Shown here: piece by piece, positions 1 to 5,449 of the stretch | Numbering within the stretch: the stretch's first letter is position 1 | Layout: every line of letters starts with the position of its first letter | Source: an uncultured Dehalococcoidia bacterium | GTDB lineage: Bacteria > Chloroflexota > Dehalococcoidia > Dehalococcoidales > UBA3254 | Reading direction: 5' to 3' | DNA length: 5,449 nucleotides | Assembly (NCBI GenBank): GCA_903890885.1 | Contig: CAITCX010000204.1 | Span: forward strand, 1 to 5,449 | The notes under the pieces: generated by a model | Told to the model about the DNA's origin: nothing | What the model saw: only the letters and a program-made list of their open reading frames with translations | Databases searched by the model: none | Translations under genes and position numbers: made by a program

Positions 1-302
1 CTGTCTTTCATGATGGTCAGCCGTTCCTCCGTGCTGCGATGTCCAGCCATGCCGTCCAGGGTATCGGCCAACCCATCCAGGTGAAGGCCTCCACTTAACA
101 CGGCCAGAGCCACTACCAATAATACATTCACTACGGCCGCCGGTATAACATAGCCCAGCCCCCAGTTCAACCCGGCTAGAATCAATCCGATTAATAATCC
201 CACCACCGGAAAAAATACGCTGGAGCGCCCTACCTGTTCGGCGGAGAAACTGCGTTTGACAGGCAGCAAGGTCAGAAATTGGATAGCGGCCAGGAATTCC
301 AT
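1..302 (-). CDS. cobS: Cobalamin (cobamide) 5'-phosphate synthase CobS, N-terminal part, cut by the left edge
   Basis: This is an integral membrane enzyme that joins adenosyl-GDP-cobinamide to alpha-ribazole (or its 5'-phosphate), the last joining step of cobamide assembly. My reading of the minus strand gives 100 residues before the window ends, against about 250 in a complete CobS. The start MEFLAAIQFLTLLPV is the usual CobS opening. The family's acidic motif GGLHLDGLADTLDG is at residues 71-84, with Asp76, Asp80 and Asp83 probably binding the divalent metal, and it is followed by ERLTIMKD, which matches the family's next conserved stretch. Hydrophobic segments lie at about 29-45 and 52-69. 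The start ATG at 302 is preceded by GGGGAG at 311-316 with 8 nt spacing; a GTG one codon upstream (303-305) is an equally spaced alternative. The gene is 130 nt downstream of cobT, the largest gap in the window. Family assignment is secure; the C-terminal part is not seen. Confidence 0.95.
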   Translation of the reverse strand, partial: MEFLAAIQFLTLLPVKRSFSAEQVGRSSVFFPVVGLLIGLILAGLNWGLGYVIPAAVVNVLLVVALAVLSGGLHLDGLADTLDGMAGHRSTEERLTIMKD

Positions 303-432
303 CACTGTCTCTCCCCTTTTCAGTCTCATGTTAAAGGTTGCAATATTTCATTTATCAGGTTACGTTTCCAGTTGAATTGTTTTTGCAATTTGGTTGAAAT
401 TTGAAAAAATGCACGCCGGAATCTCCCACCCT
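303..432. other. AT-rich gap between cobT and cobS with no supported element
   Basis: This 130-nt stretch is the longest non-coding interval here and is more AT-rich than the genes on either side. It contains a small inverted repeat, AATTG at 375-379 and CAATT at 386-390 around a 6-nt loop. The stem is only 5 bp, AT-rich and lacks a following T-run on the minus strand, so it is not a convincing terminator. Some TTGCAA/TAAATG-like hexamers could be promoter boxes for cobS, but none has both good boxes and good spacing. The right end of the gap's cobS side carries the ribosome binding site of cobS. I see no ORF, tRNA or riboswitch core. Confidence 0.4.
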
Positions 433-1488
433 CTACTTATTAGACACACCGGCTTCAGTAAAGGTCGCCATCTCGGAGAGAATCCGGCAGGAGGCCTCGG
501 CCAGAACCATACCTAACGCAGCTCCTGTACCTTCACCTAGTCTCATATTCAAGTCCAACAATGGCTTCAATCCTAGATAATCTAACAGGTATTTGTGCCC
601 CGGTTCAACTGAGACGTGACCTGCAATCAGGTAGTCCTTGGCCTGCGGACACAGGCCCACCGCAATTAGAGCGGCGGCTCCGGAAATAAATCCGTCGATC
701 ATGACAGGCACGCGATTGGCTGCCGCGCCCAGGATCACCCCGGCCAGGCCGCCTATCTCGAAGCCTCCCACTTTAGCCAGTAGTTCCAGAGGTTGGTCGG
801 CGGAGGGATTATTGACTGTTATCGCTTTCTCAATGGCCGCAATTTTCCTTTGAAGTTGTTCATCGCTAAGACCTGTGCCTCTCCCGGTCACCTCAGCTAC
901 TGTTTTTCTGGTCATGACAGCGCAGATAGCGCTGCTGGCGGTAGTATTGCCGATGCCCATATCTCCGGTTCCAACGATATCCAGTCCCTTATTAATCTCG
1001 GACTGCACAACCTCAATACCGGTTTCGATAGATAGCCGTGCTTGATCGAGGCTCATAGCCGGACCCAGGCACATGTTCTGTGTGCCGGGCGCTATTTTTT
1101 GCTTGATAATTCCCATAAATGAAGATGTTTTACCCGCGATGCCGATGTCCACCACTATCATCCTGGCCCCAACCTGGCGGGATATGACGTTGATGCCCGC
1201 TCCCCCCCTGACGAAGTTCAAAACCATTTGAGCTGTCACTTCCTGAGAATAAGCGCTGGTGCCTTCCGCAGCCACCCCGTGGTCGGCCACCATCACGATC
1301 ACGGCTTTTTGCTTGATCTGAGGCCGGCCTTTGGCCTGAATACCAGCTATCTGGATGGAGAGTTCCTCTAACCTGCCCAGGCTGCCAGCCGGTTTGGTAA
1401 GGGTATCCTGTCTGGCCCTGGCCAGTGAAAGCGCATTCCTGTCCAGGGGTTGAATGCTCTGGATGATATCGACTAATGACTTCGCCAT
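433..1488 (-). CDS. cobT: Nicotinate-nucleotide:base phosphoribosyltransferase CobT (lower-ligand activation)
   Basis: CobT moves the ribose phosphate of nicotinate mononucleotide onto a lower-ligand base such as 5,6-dimethylbenzimidazole, giving the alpha-ribotide that CobS or the preceding phosphatase step uses. With the start chosen here the protein is 351 residues, the normal family length. Family motifs in order are TKPAGSLGRLE (32-42), VADHGVAAEGTSAYSQEVT (67-85), GTGDMGIGNTT (173-183), TGRGTG (201-206), GGFEIGGLAGVILGAA (242-257) and RLGEGTGAALG (316-326). Glu319 matches the key glutamate known as Glu317 in the Salmonella enzyme. The frame stays open upstream to an ATG at 1563, which would add 25 residues. 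I reject that because the added part lies in the end of the preceding gene, has no ribosome binding site and has no family similarity, whereas the ATG at 1488 has AAGGAG just before it. The second conserved acidic position carries Asp176 rather than the usual Glu, and base-pocket residues differ from Salmonella (see findings). Confidence 0.97.
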   Translation of the reverse strand: MAKSLVDIIQSIQPLDRNALSLARARQDTLTKPAGSLGRLEELSIQIAGIQAKGRPQIKQKAVIVMVADHGVAAEGTSAYSQEVTAQMVLNFVRGGAGINVISRQVGARMIVVDIGIAGKTSSFMGIIKQKIAPGTQNMCLGPAMSLDQARLSIETGIEVVQSEINKGLDIVGTGDMGIGNTTASSAICAVMTRKTVAEVTGRGTGLSDEQLQRKIAAIEKAITVNNPSADQPLELLAKVGGFEIGGLAGVILGAAANRVPVMIDGFISGAAALIAVGLCPQAKDYLIAGHVSVEPGHKYLLDYLGLKPLLDLNMRLGEGTGAALGMVLAEASCRILSEMATFTEAGVSNK

Positions 1489-1492
1489 GTTT

Positions 1493-1498
1493 CTCCTT
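1493..1498 (-). promoter_or_regulatory. Ribosome binding site that fixes the cobT start
   Basis: On the minus strand AAGGAG occurs 4 nt before the ATG at 1488. It is the strongest Shine-Dalgarno match near cobT and supports the 351-residue form over the longer frame opening at 1563. It sits in the 44-nt gap after the synthetase-like gene, so cobT probably initiates independently instead of by overlap coupling. Confidence 0.85.
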
Positions 1499-1532
1499 AA
1501 TATATATCTAAAATGACCCTGTATTTTTTCAA

Positions 1533-2513
1533 TTATATCGGGTATGCCCCGCATATCCTGCAATAAGTTGTTTTATCATTAACGGAGCCGCTGCATTCAG
1601 GACATTTTCTGCCGTCTCCGGCTCTCAGATAAGGCACTCCCACTAAGTTCCTGTATATTTCATAGTAATGCAGTTGCTCTCTGGTGCCGATGTTTACGCG
1701 GTCCTCTTGCTTATACCTGGTTTTTCTTTTTGTAAATTCCAAATCGGAGATTCTGGAGTTATAAAAAGTCGATAAAGTCGCAGTTCCGCTGCCAACCTCT
1801 AGAGGCGCTTTAACCCGCCAGGCCAGTTCTGCTGACAGGAGACTCTCAAAAGCCTGACGGAGAATCCATTTGCCCCAGGTCTGCCCATCTTTCTTGGCTA
1901 CTTTTAGTGAAGAATCCAGATTCATGGCGAACTCTTTGAATTCAGGGTCAAGGAATGGCAATCGGACTTCAATCCCCAGAGAACGGGCCAGGGGAATCGA
2001 AGAAAAGGACATGTTTTCCCACATTTTAGCCAGATCACTATCCAGTTGTTCTTTGTTACGGTTAAAAAAGAAGCTGTATCCGGCCAAAAGTTCATCACTG
2101 CCGTCACCGGTCATAACAGACGAAAGACCCAGTTGTTTCATGGCTTTAAGTCCAATATAACAGGCAGAGCTGTTGCGAATCTCCATGGGATCGAAGGAGC
2201 CCAAAATTTTGATAGTATTGCCAATGCCGTCCTCCAATTCATCTTCCCCAAAAAGATGAACATGGTGTTTCAAGTCAAAAAGGTCAGCCACTATTCGAGC
2301 ATATTCAATATCGGGTGCCGGCGCTCCTTTCAGAGCTACTGTGATGCAATATGGTTTATGCCATTTTGAGGCCAGTCCGGCCAGGATGGAGGTGTCCAGG
2401 CCTCCGGAGAGAAGCAGACCCTCGGTTAGATTACGATTTACACTACCCTCCAGGGCCTGGATTACGTTATCAATAACAACATCTGATGAAAGGGATTTCT
2501 TAATTGGATTCAC
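1533..2513 (-). CDS. Asparagine-synthetase-like ATP-pyrophosphatase without glutaminase domain, with C-terminal Cys4 knuckle; function unknown
   Basis: The 326-residue protein belongs to the asparagine synthase ATP-pyrophosphatase (PP-loop) family. Visible motifs are the pyrophosphate loop SGGLDTS (36-42), TGDGSDELLAGY (135-146), EVRLPFLDPEF (182-192), GKWILRQAF (214-222) and RVKAPLEVGSG (233-243). Enzymes of this family activate a carboxylate as the acyl-adenylate, which a nitrogen nucleophile then attacks. Ordinary AsnB is 500-600 residues with an N-terminal glutaminase starting at Cys2. That half is absent here, the synthetase fold beginning almost at residue 13, so free ammonia, another amine, or a partner amidase would be needed. 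The C-terminus adds CPEC (304-307) and CRIC (318-321), a C-x2-C-x10-C-x2-C knuckle likely to bind zinc. The start is GTG, with AGGTGA 5 nt upstream; no other in-frame Met precedes the PP-loop. It overlaps the decarboxylase gene by 14 nt and precedes cobT, so a role in cobamide assembly is inferred from context. Substrate and reaction are unknown; true asparagine synthesis is possible but less likely. Confidence 0.85.
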   Translation of the reverse strand: MNPIKKSLSSDVVIDNVIQALEGSVNRNLTEGLLLSGGLDTSILAGLASKWHKPYCITVALKGAPAPDIEYARIVADLFDLKHHVHLFGEDELEDGIGNTIKILGSFDPMEIRNSSACYIGLKAMKQLGLSSVMTGDGSDELLAGYSFFFNRNKEQLDSDLAKMWENMSFSSIPLARSLGIEVRLPFLDPEFKEFAMNLDSSLKVAKKDGQTWGKWILRQAFESLLSAELAWRVKAPLEVGSGTATLSTFYNSRISDLEFTKRKTRYKQEDRVNIGTREQLHYYEIYRNLVGVPYLRAGDGRKCPECSGSVNDKTTYCRICGAYPI

Positions 2514-3609
2514 TTAACTCACCTGCATATTTAAGCTTTTTGATAACATTGATTAGCTTGCGGCACTCAGGCATAGTTCTGGGTGCGATGCGGATATATT
2601 CCGGCAGCCCAAATGATGCACAGTCACGCACTATAATACCCTGCTGTAAAAGGGCTTTTCGAAATGATCTACCGCTATCCACTTTTATCAAAAAGAAGTT
2701 GGTATGAGTGGACAAAGGGTTTAACCCGATGCTGCGCAATTCGTTAACCAGGAATTGCCTGGCATGCCAAATTCTTCTTTGCGATTGCTCAATAAAATTA
2801 TCTGCACCGAGGACAGCAATTCCAGCTTTCTGAGCTGCAATATTAACATTCCAGGGCGGACAAACACGGCGAAGGGTGTTGATAATATCTTCCGCGGCTA
2901 CAGCGTAACCTAATCGCAATCCAGCTAATCCGTAGTCCTTGGTCATTGATCTGAGAATGATGATATTACCCCGTTTAACCAGCGGTATAGATGACCACTG
3001 CTTATTTACAAAATTGATATAAGCCTCATCCAGTACCAATAAGGTATCATCAAGGCTTGATATGAGCGTTTCTATTTCATCCCGGCTAAAATAATGTCCG
3101 GTGGGATTATTCGGATTACACAGAAATACTGCTTTAGGCTGAGAGTGCTGAATCGCTTGTTTCAGATCCTTGATATTTAAAGTTTCGCTTTCCAGGCTTT
3201 TCCAATGGTATTCAACCACCTCAGCCCCCGCGATGCGGCTGGCAATCTCATATTCTCCATACGTTGGGCTGGGTATCAAAACCTTATCTCCTGTGTTGAA
3301 ATAGGCTAAAGCGGTAAGCCTGATCAATTCAGTCGTCCCGTTCCCTACCAGGATATGGTCAATTGAAAGGCCGAGCTTTTTAGATAATTTGATGCGCAAT
3401 TCGCTGCTTTGAGAATCCGGATATTCCTCGATTTTCAGGTTGTCCAGGCTTTTCCTGACTTTTTGAGGGGTCTGATAAGGGTTACAGCAAACGCTGAAGT
3501 CAAGAATACTGTCAAAAGCCAGTCCCATGGTTTTGATTTCAGCGTAATCCAACCCGCCGTGCGTCCCGATTAATAATTTATTTAATTCAGGCCTGGATAG
3601 TAATGGCAA
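2500..3609 (-). CDS. cobD: L-threonine-O-3-phosphate decarboxylase (CobD, HisC-like aminotransferase fold)
   Basis: This PLP enzyme converts L-threonine phosphate to (R)-1-amino-2-propanol O-2-phosphate, the linker that CbiB attaches to the corrinoid. The 369-residue protein has a fold-type I aminotransferase layout: GNGTTELI (89-96, phosphate-cup region), NPNNPTG (165-171), LDEAY (193-197), the PLP lysine in SMTKDYGLAGLRLGY (Lys224), and the C-terminal arginine segment YIRIAPR (338-344). The N-terminal THGGLDY (16-22) and DFSVCCNP (37-44) match the HGG and DFS.N.NP signatures that set CobD apart from histidinol-phosphate aminotransferase HisC, the main alternative. The start is TTG, with GGAGG 9 nt upstream; the next in-frame Met is residue 28, beyond the HGG motif. 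The gene overlaps cbiB by 23 nt, which supports the CobD call because the two act in sequence. The protein lacks the Cys-rich tail reported for the Methanosarcina mazei bifunctional CobD. The name cobD is used for the cbiB product in some organisms. Confidence 0.9.
   Translation of the reverse strand: MPLLSRPELNKLLIGTHGGLDYAEIKTMGLAFDSILDFSVCCNPYQTPQKVRKSLDNLKIEEYPDSQSSELRIKLSKKLGLSIDHILVGNGTTELIRLTALAYFNTGDKVLIPSPTYGEYEIASRIAGAEVVEYHWKSLESETLNIKDLKQAIQHSQPKAVFLCNPNNPTGHYFSRDEIETLISSLDDTLLVLDEAYINFVNKQWSSIPLVKRGNIIILRSMTKDYGLAGLRLGYAVAAEDIINTLRRVCPPWNVNIAAQKAGIAVLGADNFIEQSQRRIWHARQFLVNELRSIGLNPLSTHTNFFLIKVDSGRSFRKALLQQGIIVRDCASFGLPEYIRIAPRTMPECRKLINVIKKLKYAGELSESN
2519..2524 (-). promoter_or_regulatory. 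Ribosome binding site for the GTG start of the synthetase-like gene
   Basis: On the minus strand AGGTGA lies 5 nt before the GTG at 2513, inside the last codons of the preceding decarboxylase gene. The overlapping stop/start arrangement suggests translational coupling of the two proteins. No in-frame ATG is available before the PP-loop, so this site is what supports the GTG start. Confidence 0.7.
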
Positions 3610-4525
3610 AACGAGTGACCTCCACTGCCAAACATAATATCGTCCACGAGAAAGTTGAAAATAGCATCAATTGCAAAGCCCTATCTATCGTAGCGGGAAC
3701 CAGGGAACCTTTACTGTCGCCTAGCTGGTAGTGTCCGGTTTTGATCAATTGCACGTCGAGGGCACCGGCAGCAGCGGACATGGGCCATCCCGCGTTTGGA
3801 CTGGCTGTTCTGGAATGATCACGCACCATAATAGACCAGGCTCCTCTGGGATTTTGCCTTGAAAACCAGGCAGCCAGAACATATAGCAAGGCTGTCAGTC
3901 TGGCTGGAATGATATTAACTACGTCGTCAAGTCTGGCAGCGAATTTCCCCAGGTATTCATACTTGCCATGCAGGCCGATCATGGCATCCAGTGTGTTGAT
4001 GACTCTGTAAGCCATTGCCCCGGGGATTCCCAGGATTAAAAAATAAAACAGGGGCGCCACAATACTGTCGCAGGTATTTTCCGTTACCGATTCTACAGTG
4101 GCTGATATAATCAGAGGTTCTGAAAGGTCGTGGGCTTTTCGTTTTACCAGGGCGCGTAATCCAGATCGAGCTTTGACTAAATCCTTATCTGTAAGGGAAA
4201 ACTTTATTCTTTGGGCGGCCTTCCGCAATTCTTTTAAAGAAAAAGTGGTTTTGAAAAGCACTATCCCTGTAACAATATAAACCGGGTAATTCCATCCTTT
4301 CAGGTACTTCATTAGAAAATACGCGGGGATGACAAAAAGCCCGATCGTAACCAGTGTTAACATAGTTCCGAATATGATTTGGAACAAGGGTTTCAGGTTA
4401 AGCCCCCATTTTTCCCAAACCGCAGTGAACTTACCCATCCAGACAACGGGGTGCAGAGGCAGCGGAGGTTCACCAATGGTTAAATCAATTGCCAGAGCTC
4501 CACTTAAAATATAAACAAAATCCAT
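3587..4525 (-). CDS. cbiB: Adenosylcobinamide-phosphate synthase CbiB
   Basis: CbiB is a membrane protein that forms the amide between adenosylcobyric acid and aminopropanol phosphate, giving adenosylcobinamide phosphate. The 312-residue length is normal. Signatures are DLTIGEPPLPLHPVVWMG (14-31), ESVTENTCDSIVAPLFYF (145-162), RVINTLDAMIG (174-184) and NAGWPMSAAAGAL (244-256). Hydrophobic segments are seen at about 4-15, 50-71, 81-92, 155-173, 205-221 and 286-301. The ATG at 4525 shares its A with the TAA stop of btuD (TAATG), which together with only a weak upstream Shine-Dalgarno implies coupling to btuD translation. The downstream decarboxylase makes its substrate and overlaps its end. One oddity is the stretch before the SVTEN motif: relatives usually carry GRDT there, here it reads KRKAHDL (128-134). 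The assignment rests on the several other intact motifs. Confidence 0.95.
   Translation of the reverse strand: MDFVYILSGALAIDLTIGEPPLPLHPVVWMGKFTAVWEKWGLNLKPLFQIIFGTMLTLVTIGLFVIPAYFLMKYLKGWNYPVYIVTGIVLFKTTFSLKELRKAAQRIKFSLTDKDLVKARSGLRALVKRKAHDLSEPLIISATVESVTENTCDSIVAPLFYFLILGIPGAMAYRVINTLDAMIGLHGKYEYLGKFAARLDDVVNIIPARLTALLYVLAAWFSRQNPRGAWSIMVRDHSRTASPNAGWPMSAAAGALDVQLIKTGHYQLGDSKGSLVPATIDRALQLMLFSTFSWTILCLAVEVTRFAITIQA
3619..3623 (-). promoter_or_regulatory. Ribosome binding site for the TTG start of cobD
   Basis: On the minus strand GGAGG lies 9 nt before the TTG at 3609, within the last codons of cbiB. It is the reason to accept the TTG over the internal ATG at residue 28, which would delete the HGG signature. 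Confidence 0.75.
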
Positions 4526-5343
4526 TATTTTTCACTTATCCGGCTATTATTTGAGCGGTTATCAGCCTTGTTGCTTGCCAGCACTACCGGTAAAGTATTT
4601 TCCGGGTGTGGGTAAACCAGGCTATTCATGCCGTATACCGCCAGTATGTTTTCAGCGGTTATTACCTGTCGGGGCGTGCCCTCGGTAAATAGGCGCCCTC
4701 CTTTAAGGATAACCAGTTTATCACAATATTGGGCTGCCAGGTTGAGATCATGTAGCGCTATCAGTACCGCCAGATTTCTCTCTTTGCAGAGGTCTCTTAT
4801 CAAATCCAGAATGGCCGTTTGATGATTGATATCAAGGTTGGCTGTGGGTTCGTCCAGTAGAATGGCCACCGGTTCCTGCGCTAAAACACGGGCGACTGTG
4901 ACCCTCTGCCGTTCACCGCCGGAAAGCTCCCCTATTTTCCTACTGGCCAGTGTTGAGATGCCCGTCCTCTCCATGGCCCATTCGACTATTTTCAGGTCAC
5001 GCGCGCTTTCATGCCGCAGAAGGCCCAAATGGGGAGTACGCCCCAATAACACCACTTCTGCTACGGTAAAAGTCTCCGGCATCAGGGGATTTTGCGGAAC
5101 AACGCCGATCATTTTCGCCATCTGGCTGCGGGAGAGTCCGTTGATATCCTGACCGTCCAACAGTATTTTCCCAGACCTCAAAGGTAATACACGGCTCAGC
5201 GCCTTGATGATGCTGGTCTTACCGCAGCCGTTGGGTCCTATCAAGCCCAGCATTTCTCCGGGCACTACCTGGAAGCTCACTTTGTCAACTACCGGAGTAT
5301 GATTATAGCTTAATGTAATTCCCTGCATTTCCAGTTTTATCAT
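4525..5343 (-). CDS. btuD: Corrinoid (BtuD-type) ABC transporter ATP-binding protein
   Basis: This cytoplasmic ATPase of the FecCD/BtuCD transporter class powers uptake of metal chelates. The 272-residue protein has all catalytic elements: Walker A GPNGCGKT (36-43), Q-loop VVPQ (Gln84), signature LSGGERQR (140-147), Walker B ILLDEP (161-166, with Glu165 as the catalytic base), D-loop NLD (169-171) and the switch histidine in ALHD (His198). The segment after residue 255 is polar, with many Asn and Ser, and looks disordered. The ATG at 5343 has AGGA 7 nt upstream, overlapping the btuC stop codon. Sequence alone cannot tell corrinoid from haem or siderophore transport; the corrinoid substrate is inferred from the one-base overlap with cbiB and the other nucleotide-loop genes downstream. 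Confidence 0.9.
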   Translation of the reverse strand: MIKLEMQGITLSYNHTPVVDKVSFQVVPGEMLGLIGPNGCGKTSIIKALSRVLPLRSGKILLDGQDINGLSRSQMAKMIGVVPQNPLMPETFTVAEVVLLGRTPHLGLLRHESARDLKIVEWAMERTGISTLASRKIGELSGGERQRVTVARVLAQEPVAILLDEPTANLDINHQTAILDLIRDLCKERNLAVLIALHDLNLAAQYCDKLVILKGGRLFTEGTPRQVITAENILAVYGMNSLVYPHPENTLPVVLASNKADNRSNNSRISEK

Positions 5344-5352
5344 TGATACATC

Positions 5353-5449
5353 CTAAAACACGGCTTTCTTTTTGCGTCTTAACAGGAAAAGAAAGAAAGG
5401 TGCACCCAAAAAAGCGGTGATAACGCCTACCGGTATTTCGGTGGGGGGA
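5353..5449 (-). CDS. btuC: Corrinoid ABC transporter permease (BtuC/FecCD family), C-terminal end, cut by the right edge
   Basis: Reading the minus strand from the right edge gives 31 residues and a TAG stop at 5353-5355. The segment TEIPVGVITAFLGAPFFLFL followed by LRRKKKAVF is the typical end of FecCD-type permeases: the E-(I/L)-PVG-(V/I)-(V/I)-TA..GAP.F..LL motif of the last membrane helix, then a positively charged cytoplasmic tail. The usual protein is about 330-350 residues, so about 90% lies outside the window. Its stop is 9 nt from the btuD start, consistent with a BtuCD pair. Substrate assignment to corrinoids comes from the neighbours. Confidence 0.85.
   Translation of the reverse strand, partial: PPTEIPVGVITAFLGAPFFLFLLRRKKKAVF

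Noticed and set aside
375..390. Possible terminator hairpin (AATTG, 6-nt loop, CAATT) between cobT and cobS
   Set aside because: The stem is only 5 bp and AT-rich, without a U-run on the transcribed strand, so it would not be stable.
638..1035. Two open plus-strand frames (638-853 and 793-1035) opposite cobT
   Set aside because: They lie antisense to strongly conserved CobT motifs and their translations look like no known protein; they are shadows of the minus-strand coding frame.
1489..1563. N-terminal extension of cobT by 25 residues from the ATG at 1563
   Set aside because: It overlaps the end of the synthetase-like gene, has no Shine-Dalgarno, resembles no CobT N-terminus, and the ATG at 1488 has AAGGAG and gives the normal length.
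1870..2369. Open frames on both strands inside the synthetase-like gene (1870-2160, 1922-2107, 2046-2369)
   Set aside because: They overlap a gene whose own frame carries clear AsnB-family motifs throughout; their translations are low-quality shadows.
1533..2513. Truncated or frameshifted remnant of a full asparagine synthetase
   Set aside because: The frame is intact with its own start and ribosome binding site, the catalytic motifs are kept, and no glutaminase fragment is found upstream, where cobD occupies the sequence.
2504..2707. Short plus-strand frame opposite the 3' end of cobD
   Set aside because: It is antisense to conserved cobD codons and has no family similarity or supporting context.
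2500..3609. Histidinol-phosphate aminotransferase HisC as the identity of the decarboxylase gene
   Set aside because: The N-terminal HGG and DFS...NP signatures and the overlap with cbiB favour CobD; no histidine genes are nearby.
4098..5152. Plus-strand frames opposite cbiB and btuD (4098-4280, 4329-4514, 4628-4822, 4826-5152)
   Set aside because: All are antisense to confidently assigned genes; Ser/Arg-rich translations are typical of reverse-strand shadows.

Overview
The window holds one strand of tightly packed genes, all read from the minus strand (right to left), for taking up a corrinoid and rebuilding its nucleotide loop (late cobamide, or vitamin B12, assembly). In reading order they are: the tail of a corrinoid/metal-chelate ABC permease (btuC-like, cut by the right edge), its ATPase (btuD-like), adenosylcobinamide-phosphate synthase (cbiB, called cobD in some organisms), a threonine-phosphate decarboxylase (cobD in Salmonella naming), an asparagine-synthetase-like protein with no glutaminase domain and a C-terminal Cys4 knuckle, the base-activating phosphoribosyltransferase cobT, and the start of cobalamin synthase cobS (cut by the left edge).

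The genes would work together as follows. The transporter imports a corrinoid such as cobinamide, cobyric acid or a finished cobamide. The decarboxylase makes aminopropanol phosphate, CbiB attaches it to the adenosylcobyric acid side chain, CobT makes the alpha-ribotide of the lower base, and CobS joins the activated corrinoid to that ribotide. No corrin-ring genes are seen. The kinase/guanylyltransferase (CobU or CobY), the alpha-ribazole phosphatase, the solute-binding protein (BtuF) and a threonine kinase are also not in the window; some may lie just outside it. The content fits salvage better than de novo synthesis.

The packing suggests one transcript: btuC and btuD are 9 nt apart, btuD and cbiB share one base (TAATG), cbiB and cobD overlap by 23 nt, and cobD and the synthetase-like gene overlap by 14 nt. 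After that come gaps of 44 nt (before cobT) and 130 nt (before cobS). Two of the overlapping genes use non-ATG starts (TTG and GTG) with good Shine-Dalgarno sequences inside the preceding gene. No promoter, riboswitch or terminator can be supported; the operon promoter is probably to the right of the window.

The organism is a bacterium of moderate GC content. The order transporter, cbiB, cobD, cobT, cobS resembles, from memory, the salvage cluster of organohalide-respiring Dehalococcoides and relatives (Chloroflexota). That placement is an inference and was not checked by any search. The most unusual element is the synthetase-like gene with its zinc-knuckle tail, which has no known step in the pathway. 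Substitutions in normally conserved motifs of CobT and CbiB also deserve a second look.
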